From: Flavobacterium lipolyticum
GTDB lineage: Bacteria; Bacteroidota; Bacteroidia; Flavobacteriales; Flavobacteriaceae
Assembly (NCBI RefSeq): GCF_020905335.1
Contig: NZ_JAJJMN010000001.1
Location: 1,054,001-1,118,000 of the forward strand
Length of the DNA: 64,000 bases
Direction: 5' to 3'
Positions 33,232 through 41,518 of the stretch are shown here, in pieces (the stretch's first letter is position 1; the number at the start of each line of letters is the position of its first letter). A model generated the notes under the pieces. The model had not been told where the DNA came from. It saw nothing but the letters and a program-made list of their open reading frames with translations, and did not search any database. The position numbers were made by a program, and so were the translations under genes.

Positions 33232-34191
33232 ATGAAAGCACTTACCTTTTCTTCTTTCGGAAATTCTGATGTTTTGGAATACATTGAAATTCCGAATCCA
33301 CAATTAAAAAACGATGAGATTTTAGTCGAAATGAAAGCCATCGGATTAAACTTTGCCGATGTTTACAGACGAAAAGGGAACTATCATTTAAAAGGAACCC
33401 CTCCTTTTATTGCCGGTTACGAAGGTGCCGGAATTGTAACAGACCCTAACAATCATCCCGAATACAAAGTTGGTGATCGCGTAGCTTTCGCCGATGTTCC
33501 TTTTGCAAATGCAGAATTAGTCGCGGTAAACATCAACCACGTTTTACCTTTACCCGATACGATTTCTTTTGAAACTGCAGCAGCTGTTTTACTACAAGGT
33601 TTAACAGCGCATTACTTAGCAACCGACAGTCACAAAACCGTAAAAGATGAAACAGTATTGATTCACGCTGTAGCCGGGGGAGTTGGACAAATTCTAACAC
33701 AAATCAGCAAACTTTTAGGCGCAAAAGTAATTGGCTTGACTTCATCTTCAGAAAAAGCAAAAGTAGCATTTGAACAAGGTGCTGATCATGTCTTCCTTTA
33801 CAACGAAAACTGGAAATCGCAAGTCTTCGAAATGACTCCAAAAGGCGTCGATGTTGTTTATGACAGTATCGGAAGCACTTTAACTGAGAGTTTTGAAGTT
33901 ACGAAAGAATGCGGACAAGTTGTTTTCTTCGGAATGGCAGGCGGTGATCCGGAACCGGTAGACCCGAGAATGTTAATGGACGGTTCTAAAACTTTAACCG
34001 GGGGAGATTTATGGAGCTATTTAAATTCCAAAGAAGAAAGAATCAAAAGAGCAATGCAATTGTTCCACTGGATTTCTGACAGAAAAATCAAACTTTCCGA
34101 ACCAACTTCTTTCAAATTATCAGAAGGAAAACTAGCCCACGATTATCTCGAAAGCCGAAAAAGCACCGGAAAAATTATTCTGATTCCTTAA
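33232..34191 (+). CDS. NADPH:quinone oxidoreductase-like (zinc-free MDR family)
   Basis: A 319-residue medium-chain reductase. The GroES-like N-domain has 'AIGLNFADVYRRKGNY' and 'AGYEGAGIV'; the Rossmann domain has 'LIHAVAGGVGQILTQISKLLG', split here as HAVAGGVGQ and 'GAKVIGLTSSSEKAK', the NADPH-binding quinone reductase pattern. The structural zinc cysteines of alcohol dehydrogenases are absent. It likely reduces quinones or enones in the cytoplasm. The ATG at 33232 is used; a TTG 24 nt upstream overlaps the promoter-like sequence TAATTTG at about 33204-33210. Confidence 0.92.
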   Translation: MKALTFSSFGNSDVLEYIEIPNPQLKNDEILVEMKAIGLNFADVYRRKGNYHLKGTPPFIAGYEGAGIVTDPNNHPEYKVGDRVAFADVPFANAELVAVNINHVLPLPDTISFETAAAVLLQGLTAHYLATDSHKTVKDETVLIHAVAGGVGQILTQISKLLGAKVIGLTSSSEKAKVAFEQGADHVFLYNENWKSQVFEMTPKGVDVVYDSIGSTLTESFEVTKECGQVVFFGMAGGDPEPVDPRMLMDGSKTLTGGDLWSYLNSKEERIKRAMQLFHWISDRKIKLSEPTSFKLSEGKLAHDYLESRKSTGKIILIP

Positions 34192-34195
34192 TTTT

Positions 34196-34256
34196 TTTGC
34201 CACGAATTCACGAATCATTTAAAATAAAATTCGTGAATTCGTAGCATTTTTTTTAA
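34196..34256 (+). terminator. long hairpin terminator after the quinone reductase
   Basis: A perfect 15-bp stem (CACGAATTCACGAAT at 34201-34215 and its complement at 34229-34243) with T8 following. The arm is one of the interspersed flavobacterial motifs, so a mobile repeat may serve as terminator. Confidence 0.85.
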
Positions 34257-34278
34257 CGCAAACCCCTAAAGATTCCTC

Positions 34279-35361
34279 TTAAATCAACCTGTCAATTCCC
34301 ATTTCGGTTATTTCGGACAATTCTAATAGTCGGGTTACATCCTTTTTGTTAGCTACAAAAAACAAATAACTATCACCTTGCGTATCGTAACTCATTAATT
34401 CTAAATCTTGTTTTGCCAATTCCTCTTGAATATACGGAAACAAATCATGACTGTACGTTTCTTCAGGATATTCAAAAGTAAAATCTTCACCAATCATTTC
34501 TGAGATGAAATATTCAGCATCTTCCGGATCAAATTTCCAGTCGCTGTGCCAGGAATTTATTCCTTCAAAAAAGTCGAATTCGTAATCATATTCTTCATCC
34601 TCTTCCTCCAATCCAAAGTTATCAAAAAGCGTCTGAGACTGATCTTTCAATAACTCTTCTTCCATATCTCCTCGAGAAAGCAATTGCAAAAACTCTCTAA
34701 AATACCCGACTGAAACCTCATCCGGCATTAAACTTTCGGCAGAAGGACGAATAACTGTTGGTGCCAACTCGATGCCCATGTATTCGCAAATTCCCTGAAG
34801 TACTGTTTTGAAATCGTTAAAACCTATTTCTTGCAGTTGATTCTTTGGCGCTTCGATATCAATTGGTTCGGCTTCCAAAAATCCTTTAGTATAGTCATAA
34901 AAATAACTGTTTGAATACAGCAGCCTAAAATCATTCGTCTCCATACTATTGGTACAACAAAAGAAGATAATAAAATTTTGCAAAACGTGCTTCAAATGTT
35001 TTTTCATCTCTAATGAAGGCTCCGAGTAAAACTCAATATGAAGATAATTGCAAACAGGTTCCTCCAGCATTTCATCATCAGAAAGTGGAGCAATATTCAC
35101 CTTTTTATACAATTCGTTTAAAACTTCATGCGAATTTTTAAATCCGCTCTTTTTTACTTCAGCCCTGCCTTCTTCATGATCAAATGAATCCGGAAAAGAA
35201 TACATCGTTGCAGAAACTGTGTCGTGAATTCCTTTCATTTTAAAATCCACTCGACTTGACTCATTTTGCAGATAAGTATAGATAGAATCCAGAACATCAA
35301 AAGAAACGATTGATTCCGGATTGTTATTTCTTCCAAAGAAGTTAGAAAAGAAGTTTTTCAT
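34279..35361 (-). CDS. acidic cytoplasmic protein of unknown function (perhaps DUF6630)
   Basis: A 360-residue, very acidic protein without signal or membrane segments. The N-terminus 'MKNFFSNFFGRNNN' is basic; the middle has a poly-acidic stretch 'LEEEDEEYDYEFDFF' at about 250-265. The final 80 residues ('SDWKFDPEDAEYFISEMIG', 'SYLFFVANKKDVTRLLEL') remind me of the DUF6630 family, but I hold that loosely. TATGTTTG lies 38 nt upstream. No operon partner; function unknown. Confidence 0.8.
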   Translation of the reverse strand: MKNFFSNFFGRNNNPESIVSFDVLDSIYTYLQNESSRVDFKMKGIHDTVSATMYSFPDSFDHEEGRAEVKKSGFKNSHEVLNELYKKVNIAPLSDDEMLEEPVCNYLHIEFYSEPSLEMKKHLKHVLQNFIIFFCCTNSMETNDFRLLYSNSYFYDYTKGFLEAEPIDIEAPKNQLQEIGFNDFKTVLQGICEYMGIELAPTVIRPSAESLMPDEVSVGYFREFLQLLSRGDMEEELLKDQSQTLFDNFGLEEEDEEYDYEFDFFEGINSWHSDWKFDPEDAEYFISEMIGEDFTFEYPEETYSHDLFPYIQEELAKQDLELMSYDTQGDSYLFFVANKKDVTRLLELSEITEMGIDRLI

Positions 35362-35398
35362 AAAAAATACTATAGTATAAAGTTAAAAACAGGTTTTA

Positions 35399-35406
35399 CA
35401 AACATA
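35399..35406 (-). promoter_or_regulatory. -7 promoter element of the 34279-35361 gene
   Basis: TATGTTTG on the minus strand, 38 nt before the start codon. Confidence 0.5.
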
Positions 35407-35551
35407 CTACTTTTAACCCGTTGGGTGAATTACTTTTAACACATAGAAACATAGACACTATATCTATAAAAAAGGCGTTTCACTTTATTTAAATAGGCAT
35501 AGCCTCTTATGTGAAAGAAATAAATTTCTTTTTTTGTTCTCTTTTTACACC

Positions 35552-35571
35552 TATCCCGATGCTTCGGGACT
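35552..35571. repeat. short GC-rich hairpin
   Basis: TCCCGA-TGCT-TCGGGA, an isolated palindrome in AT-rich sequence. It lies downstream of the COG2509 gene but lacks a T tail in that direction. The surrounding 270-bp spacer (35362-35631) shows nothing else; a 60-codon ORF in it is judged spurious. Confidence 0.6.
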
Positions 35572-35631
35572 ATTTGTTAAATCATTTTTTTGCTAATTAT
35601 ACCGAACGTGTTAAAACACATAAAAAACATT

Positions 35632-37191
35632 CTATTTTAAAGCCTCAGCAATCATTAAAGCGCATTTTTCTCCATCAATGGCTGCAGAAATAATACCTCC
35701 GGCATATCCGGCACCTTCTCCACACGGGTACAAGCCTTTAATTTGCAAATGCTCATAAGTCATAGGATCTCTAGGGATTCGAACTGGTGATGACGTGCGG
35801 CTTTCCGGAGCATGCAAAATTGCTTCATTGGTTAAATAACCGCGCATTGATTTTCCAAATTCTTTAAAGCCTTCACGTAAAATTTGCGACAAAAATCCTG
35901 GAAAAACCTGCCCCATCTCAACCGATGTTGTTCCGGGAACGTAAGAAGTTTTCGGAATATCAGCTGAAACTTTATTCTGCGTAAAGTCGATCATTCGCTG
36001 AGCAGGAACCTTTTGAGTCTGCCCTGCCAAATGCCATGCTTTTTGTTCGATACTTTTTTGAAATTCCATTCCGGCCAAAGCTCCAAACTTTGCAAAAGGC
36101 TTAAAATCTTCCAACTTTAATTCGATTACAATTCCTGAATTTGCCGTAACCTGATCTCGTTTCGAAGGTGACCAACCATTAGTAACCACCTCACCCGGGC
36201 TCGTTGCACAAGGTGCAATTACACCACCCGGACACATACAAAACGAATACATTCCGCGACCGTTGACCTGTTTTACAATAGAGTATGGTGCAGGAGGCAG
36301 ATGCTCTCCTCGATAATCACAACTGTACTGAATACTGTCAATTAATTGCTGTGAATGTTCTGCACGAACTCCTAAAGCAAATGGTTTTGCTTCTATAAAA
36401 ATTTTCTTTTTGTCTAATAACTCAAAAATATCACGTGCCGAATGTCCTGTCGCCAGGATTAATTTATTGGCCAAAATCTTGTCGCCGTTTTGAGTAACGA
36501 CACCTTCAACTTCATTATTCTTTACCAAAATATCAGTAACGCGTGTATCAAATAAAACCTGACCACCAAACTCTATGATTTTATTTCGAATATCTTCAAT
36601 AATTTTTGGCAATTTATTGGTTCCGATATGTGGATGCGCTTCTATCAAAATGTCTTCAGAAGCTCCAAAAGCAACAAGCAATTCTAAGATTCGGGTTACA
36701 TCTCCACGCTTTTTAGAACGTGTGTATAATTTCCCATCTGAATAGGTTCCTGCTCCACCTTCACCAAAACAATAATTAGAATCTTCGTTAACGATATGTT
36801 CACGATTTATTGCTTTTAAATCACGACGACGTCCACGTACATCCTTTCCGCGCTCCAGTACAATTGGTTTTAAACCTAACTCTATTAATTGAAGTGCCGC
36901 AAAAAGCCCTGCCGGACCTGCTCCGACTACAATTACTTCCTGTGCAGACGAAACATCCTTATATACAGGCAATTCTATTTTAGTTTCCTGAAAAGGTTCG
37001 CCCTGCAAATAGATAATAACTTTTAAATTGATTTTGATCGCTTTTTGACGCGCATCAATAGATCGTTTCAAAATCGAAACGTATTGAATTTCTTTGGGAG
37101 AAACTTTTATTTGTTTAGACAAATGGTCTTTCAACAACAATTCGTTTGCTGCTATTTCCGGTGTTACCTGAAGTAAAAGTTCTCTTGGCAT
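35632..37191 (-). CDS. FAD-dependent dehydrogenase, COG2509 type
   Basis: A 519-residue flavoprotein. After an N-terminal alpha/beta region (about 1-85) comes the dinucleotide fold 'VIVVGAGPAGLFAALQLIE', then 'LERGKDVRGRRRD', 'NYCFGEGGAGTYSDGKLYTR', 'LATGHSARDIFELL', 'MCPGGVIAPC' and the C-terminal 'GLYPCGEGAGYAGGIISAA'. These are the landmarks of the COG2509 family of uncharacterised dehydrogenases. Length is normal. The substrate is unknown. TACTTTTG is 48 nt upstream. Between it and the next gene on the right lies the 28-bp repeat array. Confidence 0.93.
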   Translation of the reverse strand: MPRELLLQVTPEIAANELLLKDHLSKQIKVSPKEIQYVSILKRSIDARQKAIKINLKVIIYLQGEPFQETKIELPVYKDVSSAQEVIVVGAGPAGLFAALQLIELGLKPIVLERGKDVRGRRRDLKAINREHIVNEDSNYCFGEGGAGTYSDGKLYTRSKKRGDVTRILELLVAFGASEDILIEAHPHIGTNKLPKIIEDIRNKIIEFGGQVLFDTRVTDILVKNNEVEGVVTQNGDKILANKLILATGHSARDIFELLDKKKIFIEAKPFALGVRAEHSQQLIDSIQYSCDYRGEHLPPAPYSIVKQVNGRGMYSFCMCPGGVIAPCATSPGEVVTNGWSPSKRDQVTANSGIVIELKLEDFKPFAKFGALAGMEFQKSIEQKAWHLAGQTQKVPAQRMIDFTQNKVSADIPKTSYVPGTTSVEMGQVFPGFLSQILREGFKEFGKSMRGYLTNEAILHAPESRTSSPVRIPRDPMTYEHLQIKGLYPCGEGAGYAGGIISAAIDGEKCALMIAEALK

Positions 37192-37239
37192 TGTATTTTA
37201 TTTATTCAAATTAGCTTTTCTTTCTATGAAAAGAACATG

Positions 37240-37247
37240 CAAAAGTA
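37240..37247 (-). promoter_or_regulatory. -7 promoter element of the COG2509 gene
   Basis: TACTTTTG on the minus strand, 48 nt before the start codon. Confidence 0.5.
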
Positions 37248-37339
37248 CTATTTTGAAATGAAAATACATCAATTGAAAATTTTATCTGAACTAGGATGAT
37301 AACGTTCTTTCACATTGAGTGAAGTCAAAATGTAGCAAA

Positions 37340-37620
37340 GGTTCTCGACTTCGCTCGAACTGACAAGAGGTCTCGACTTCGCTCGAACTGACAAAGGGGG
37401 CTCGACTTCGCTCGAACGGACAAGGGTTCTCGACTTCGCTCGAACTGACAAAGGGTCTCGACTTCGCTTGGACCGACAAAGGGTCTCGACTTCGCTCGAA
37501 CGGACAAGGGTTCTCGTCTTCGCTCGAACTGACAAAAGATCTCGACTTCGCTCGAACTGACAAGGGGTCTCGACTCCGCTTGGACTGATAAGGGGGCTCG
37601 ACTTCGCTCGAACGGACAAT
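37340..37620. repeat. 28-bp tandem repeat array, 10 units
   Basis: CTCGACT (one CTCGTCT) begins at 37344, 37372, 37401, 37429, 37457, 37485, 37513, 37541, 37569 and 37597; the period is 28 bp with one 29. The unit reads about CTCGACTTCGCTCGAACKGA followed by CAAGGGKT. The core TCGACTTCGCTCGA is a short palindrome, and TCGACTTCGCTC is also found in the 94-bp repeats. Array start is preceded by TTGAGTGAAGTC at about 37315-37326. The unit lacks stop codons in all three minus-strand frames. Confidence 0.95.
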
Positions 37621-37657
37621 AAGACAATTTCAAAGTGAAATTTCAAACTAACCTTTG

Positions 37658-37665
37658 TACCTTTG
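37658..37665 (+). promoter_or_regulatory. -7 promoter element of the 79-residue protein gene
   Basis: TACCTTTG, 28 nt before the ATG at 37694. Confidence 0.6.
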
Positions 37666-37693
37666 CCTCTTTGAAACTTTGCACCTATAAATA

Positions 37694-37933
37694 ATGTCCA
37701 GAAAAATAAAACTAATTTGGGATTTCCGTGGGCCGGCTTCTGCTAAAACAGCTGAACATCATGAAATTCACTTAAAAGAATATATCGCCATCGAAAAACT
37801 TCCGTTGAACATTACGGGGTTTTCAATAATAAACGATATGCATGCGATCGCTTTTATGGTCGTTACCGATGAAAATATGATTCCCGTAAGAGATGCTTTG
37901 AAGCCGCATCGAGGGGAAGTATTTGAAGGGTAA
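37694..37933 (+). CDS. conserved small protein of unknown function
   Basis: A 79-residue soluble protein starting 'MSRKIKLIWDFRGPASAKTA' and ending 'VRDALKPHRGEVFEG'. Several histidines (residues 22, 23, 26, 50 and 72) and the 'IWDFRG' start are suggestive but assign no activity. Good promoter element and codon use like neighbours support a real gene. I recognise similar unnamed proteins in flavobacteria but cannot name a family. Confidence 0.8.
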   Translation: MSRKIKLIWDFRGPASAKTAEHHEIHLKEYIAIEKLPLNITGFSIINDMHAIAFMVVTDENMIPVRDALKPHRGEVFEG

Positions 37934-37967
37934 ATTCTAATTTTTGGGATGAAATTCCAATAAAAAT

Positions 37968-38018
37968 AAATTCCAAATTCCAATTGCTTAACCAGCTTGG
38001 AATTTGGAATTTATATCT
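37968..38018. terminator. large hairpin between convergent genes
   Basis: AAATTCCAAATTCCAA at about 37971-37986 and its perfect complement at about 37999-38014. It can end transcription from both sides; a T10 tract lies 10 nt to the right. The palindrome is of a kind often seen between flavobacterial genes. Confidence 0.7.
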
Positions 38019-38044
38019 TGAGTTTTTTTTTTATTTTACAGCAA

Positions 38045-38464
38045 TTAGAAATTAATTTTATAATCGCTAAATATATAGGTATCCTTTTTCTCTCCTGAAA
38101 GTTTTATGCTTTTAAATTCTACTACTTCATCATTCTTTATTTCATAACTATACACTTCTGGATTTTTTGCACTCGAAGACAATTCATAAAATTTTCCTTT
38201 TTCTGTCCACCATTTCCCTTTTTCAGTAAAAGTTTCTATTTGGCAATCCTCTTTTGTAGTAAACATAATCACATAGGTACCGTTTTCAAATCTTTGTTGT
38301 ATCCAGTGCTTTTCTACGCCTTCAATCTGTTTTTCAACTTCAAAACCTTTCCAGACTCCAATTAATCTAGAATCTTGTTCTTTACTTCCTGTCGAAAAAC
38401 TAAAAATTAACATCGCCAATAGCAGAAGACCAAGTGATGTAAATAAAAATGATGTTTTTTTCAT
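38045..38464 (-). CDS. membrane-anchored or exported small protein, lipocalin-like
   Basis: A 139-residue protein with an N-terminal hydrophobic segment (about 5-25, no cleavage site or lipobox evident), then 'LIGVWKGFEVEKQIEGVEKH', 'NGTYVIMFTT', 'GKWWTEKGKFYEL' and a beta-rich end. The pattern 'GVWKG...G.Y...F....GKW......FYEL' is like small lipocalin-fold proteins of Bacteroidota; fold assignment is inference. It is the third gene after recQ, 4 nt behind the preceding stop. Confidence 0.75.
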   Translation of the reverse strand: MKKTSFLFTSLGLLLLAMLIFSFSTGSKEQDSRLIGVWKGFEVEKQIEGVEKHWIQQRFENGTYVIMFTTKEDCQIETFTEKGKWWTEKGKFYELSSSAKNPEVYSYEIKNDEVVEFKSIKLSGEKKDTYIFSDYKINF

Positions 38465-38468
38465 ATAA

Positions 38469-39227
38469 TTAGTTTAGAGGGATTTCAATTGTTTTCATAT
38501 AATCGTTTGAAAAAATAAACATAAAAGATTCCACTTTCTTATCGGCTTTGTAATCAGCTTCTTTTTGCTTTAAATATTTATTTTCTTTATTATTACTATT
38601 TGAGTTTTCAAGTGTCAATTTGTTTAAAACCTTATCACTTTCAACCGTGATTTCTTTAAATTCTTTTGCTTTTTGTTTGTATTCGTCAGTCTTTTTATAA
38701 TATTTAAAATATTTCTTTTTAAAATCCACAAATTCTTCGGCGGTTAATTTTTTAGATTTTACGTTTACTCCATCTTTTAGTTCTATCAAAGTATAATTTT
38801 CAAATATAGAACTATATCCCATATGAACATACTGCAACATTTTTCCTGAAGGACAAATTAGAAGACCAGAATAAAATTTACATTCAAAATTTTTGTTTTC
38901 ACCAAAAATAGCTTCATAAATAGAAGTCAAGAAAAAATCGCTTTCGCCCTTACTATTCTTCTTGTAATCCTTCTTATATATATTTTCAACAACCAGTTTT
39001 CCTTCTAAAAACTTAAAATAGGCGATATAACCTCTCCAATTTGCACTAGAGACGGTAGTTATTAAATTTTCAGGGATAGGATGTATCTTGAAATATTCTT
39101 CTAATGGATTTGACTGAATTCGCAATGTATCTTTATCAATAATCAAACAATCTGAAACCTGAGCAGTTGCAAACGATTTGGTAGATATCAATACGACAAA
39201 AATAAAAATAGCTTTTAAAAACTTCAT
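38469..39227 (-). CDS. exported protein of unknown function
   Basis: A 252-residue protein with a signal peptide (cleavage near FATAQ). The body has aromatic beta-like segments ('WRGYIAYFKFLEGKLVVENI', 'GYSSIFENYTLIELKDG') followed by a Lys-rich helical part (about 175-230). No known family. It is 8 nt downstream of recQ and 4 nt upstream of another small exported protein, so the three are probably cotranscribed, although no functional link is apparent. Confidence 0.78.
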   Translation of the reverse strand: MKFLKAIFIFVVLISTKSFATAQVSDCLIIDKDTLRIQSNPLEEYFKIHPIPENLITTVSSANWRGYIAYFKFLEGKLVVENIYKKDYKKNSKGESDFFLTSIYEAIFGENKNFECKFYSGLLICPSGKMLQYVHMGYSSIFENYTLIELKDGVNVKSKKLTAEEFVDFKKKYFKYYKKTDEYKQKAKEFKEITVESDKVLNKLTLENSNSNNKENKYLKQKEADYKADKKVESFMFIFSNDYMKTIEIPLN

Positions 39228-39235
39228 AAAACAAC

Positions 39236-41431
39236 CTAGTTTGCAACCTCACTAATAAACTTAATTCTCATCAAACGCAACTCATCAATATCATAGTCAC
39301 CATCGAATTCTTTAAGAGCATCCTCGATTTTATCCGATTCCGATTCCATGAAATAATCATGAATTTCTTCCTGCTGATCGTCATCCAGCATGTCATCAAC
39401 CCAGTATTTGATATTTAGCTTGGTACCCGAATAAACGATTTGTTCCATTTCTTTGATCAAAGCGTCCATCGAAAGTCCTTTTGCAGAAGCAATATCACTT
39501 AGCGGCAATTTTCTGTCGATGTTTTGAATGATATATAATTTATTAGCGGAGTTGACTCCTGTAGATTTGACTACTAAATCATCCGGGCGAATGATATCAT
39601 TATCTTCAACATATCTGCTGATTAAAGAAACGAAATCACCACCATATTTTTTAGCTTTCCCCTCACCTACACCATGAATATTAAATAGCTCCGTTAAAGT
39701 GATTGGGTATTTCAGAGCCATATCTTCAAGTGAAGGGTCCTGAAAAACAACAAACGGAGGAACTCCTAATTTCTTAGCTACTTTTTTACGCAATTCGCGC
39801 AGCATGCCCATTAAGACTTCATCGGCTGTTCCTGACGATTTTCCTGCAGTTACAATTGCTTCATCTTCAGATTCACTGTATTCATGATCTTCAGACATCA
39901 TAAATGAAACCGGTTTTTTAATGAAGTTCAAACCTTCTTTTGTGATTTTCACTACACCATAAGTTTCAATATCTTTTGACAGATAACCTGCTACCAAAAC
40001 TTGTCGAAGCAAGGCCATCCAATATTTCTCATCGTGGTCAGAACCCGACCCAAAAAACGATTGGGCATCTGTTTTGTGTGCTTTGATTACAGCATTTACA
40101 CGGCCAATTAAGGTAAACACAATTTCTTTTGACTTATAAATATGCTTGGTATCCCGAACAATTTCCAACAATTTAACAACCTGCTCTTTGGCTTCAATTC
40201 TTGTTTTAGGATTACGAACGTTGTCATCCATATCTGCGCCTTCTCCGGTCTCGCTGTCGAATTCTTCACCAAAATAATGCAATAGAAACTTTCTGCGTGA
40301 CATTGAAGTTTCGGCATACGCTACTACTTCCTGCAAAAGAGCAAATCCAATCTCTTGTTCTGCTACTGGCTTCCCGGACATGAATTTCTCCAACTTCTCC
40401 ACATCTTTATAGGAATAGTACGCCAGACAATGTCCCTCTCCTCCGTCACGACCAGCACGACCTGTTTCCTGATAATAACTCTCCAGTGATTTTGGAATAT
40501 CATGATGAATTACAAACCGAACGTCCGGTTTGTCAATCCCCATTCCGAATGCAATAGTTGCCACAACCACATCAACATCTTCCATCAGAAACATATCCTG
40601 ATGTTTGGCACGGGTTTTAGCATCTAAACCTGCATGATACGGCACAGCACTGATCCCGTTAACTTGTAAAACTTCGGCAATAGACTCTACTTTTTTACGG
40701 CTTAAGCAGTAAATAATTCCGGATTTGCCTTTATGTTGTTTAATAAATCGAATAATATCCGACTCTATATTTTTTGTTTTTGTTCGAACTTCGTAGTACA
40801 AGTTCGGTCTGTTGAACGACGCTTTGAAAGTATTTGCATCGGCCATTTCAAGATTTTTCAATATATCCTCCTGAACTTTTGGGGTTGCAGTGGCGGTAAG
40901 TCCAATAATGGGTACTTTTCCTAATTGTTTGATTATATTTTTCAGATTACGATATTCCGGCCTGAAATCATGACCCCACTCTGAAATACAGTGCGCTTCA
41001 TCAATCGCTACAAAGGAAATGGATACGCTTTGTAAAAAAGCCACATACTCTTCTTTTGTCAACGATTCAGGCGCTACATACAAAAGTTTAGTCAAACCTG
41101 AAGTAATGTCTTTTTTAACCTGGGCAATTTCTGTTTTGGTGAGAGAGGAATTTAACACATGGGCAATTCCGTTTTCTGACGAAAGGCTTCGAATAGCATC
41201 AACCTGATTTTTCATCAAAGCAATCAAAGGAGAAACAACTATGGCCGTTCCATCCTGAATTAAAGCGGGTAATTGATAACAAAGAGACTTTCCACCGCCA
41301 GTTGGCATAATTACAAAAGTATTCTTCTTCTCTAAAATACTCGTAATGACTTGCTCCTGCAAGCCCTTAAATTGGCTAAAGCCGAAATACTTCTTTAATT
41401 CCTTGTGTATTTCAATTTCGTTTGAATTCAT
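39236..41431 (-). CDS. recQ: ATP-dependent DNA helicase RecQ
   Basis: A 731-residue 3'-5' DNA helicase. Motif I is 'MPTGGGKSLCYQLPAL' (42-57), the DEAH box is in 'AIDEAHCISEWGHDFRP' (DEAH 144-147), motif III 'GLTATATPKVQ' and motif VI 'YYQETGRAGRDG'. The RQC region follows (about 340-520). An HRDC-like domain at about 540-620 ('LRKKVAKKLGVPPFVVFQD', 'GVGEGKAKKYG') and an acidic C-terminal extension complete it. Bacteroidota RecQ of this length is usual. The zinc cysteines of the RQC domain seen in E. coli RecQ are not present in the same form. Confidence 0.96.
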   Translation of the reverse strand: MNSNEIEIHKELKKYFGFSQFKGLQEQVITSILEKKNTFVIMPTGGGKSLCYQLPALIQDGTAIVVSPLIALMKNQVDAIRSLSSENGIAHVLNSSLTKTEIAQVKKDITSGLTKLLYVAPESLTKEEYVAFLQSVSISFVAIDEAHCISEWGHDFRPEYRNLKNIIKQLGKVPIIGLTATATPKVQEDILKNLEMADANTFKASFNRPNLYYEVRTKTKNIESDIIRFIKQHKGKSGIIYCLSRKKVESIAEVLQVNGISAVPYHAGLDAKTRAKHQDMFLMEDVDVVVATIAFGMGIDKPDVRFVIHHDIPKSLESYYQETGRAGRDGGEGHCLAYYSYKDVEKLEKFMSGKPVAEQEIGFALLQEVVAYAETSMSRRKFLLHYFGEEFDSETGEGADMDDNVRNPKTRIEAKEQVVKLLEIVRDTKHIYKSKEIVFTLIGRVNAVIKAHKTDAQSFFGSGSDHDEKYWMALLRQVLVAGYLSKDIETYGVVKITKEGLNFIKKPVSFMMSEDHEYSESEDEAIVTAGKSSGTADEVLMGMLRELRKKVAKKLGVPPFVVFQDPSLEDMALKYPITLTELFNIHGVGEGKAKKYGGDFVSLISRYVEDNDIIRPDDLVVKSTGVNSANKLYIIQNIDRKLPLSDIASAKGLSMDALIKEMEQIVYSGTKLNIKYWVDDMLDDDQQEEIHDYFMESESDKIEDALKEFDGDYDIDELRLMRIKFISEVAN

Positions 41432-41456
41432 TCTTTATATTAATGGATATTTTGTA

Positions 41457-41464
41457 TAAATTTG
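41457..41464 (+). promoter_or_regulatory. -7 promoter element of the kdsD operon
   Basis: TAAATTTG; transcription would start near 41471, which rules out the TTG at 41462 as translation start. Confidence 0.6.
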
Positions 41465-41518
41465 CAACACATAAAGATACAACTTTCTTTTATACATACA
41501 AATTTTAAATATTCTGTT

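Noticed and set aside
35511..35693. A 60-codon rightward ORF
   Set aside because: Runs into the 3' end of the COG2509 gene on the opposite strand and spans a palindrome; no supporting features.
37340..37620. A CRISPR array
   Set aside because: The 28-bp units are directly adjacent with no unique spacers, and no cas gene is near.
41462..41518. Longer kdsD N-terminus from the TTG at 41462
   Set aside because: That codon lies within the TAAATTTG promoter element, before the expected transcript start; the extension also has no homology to the family N-terminus.
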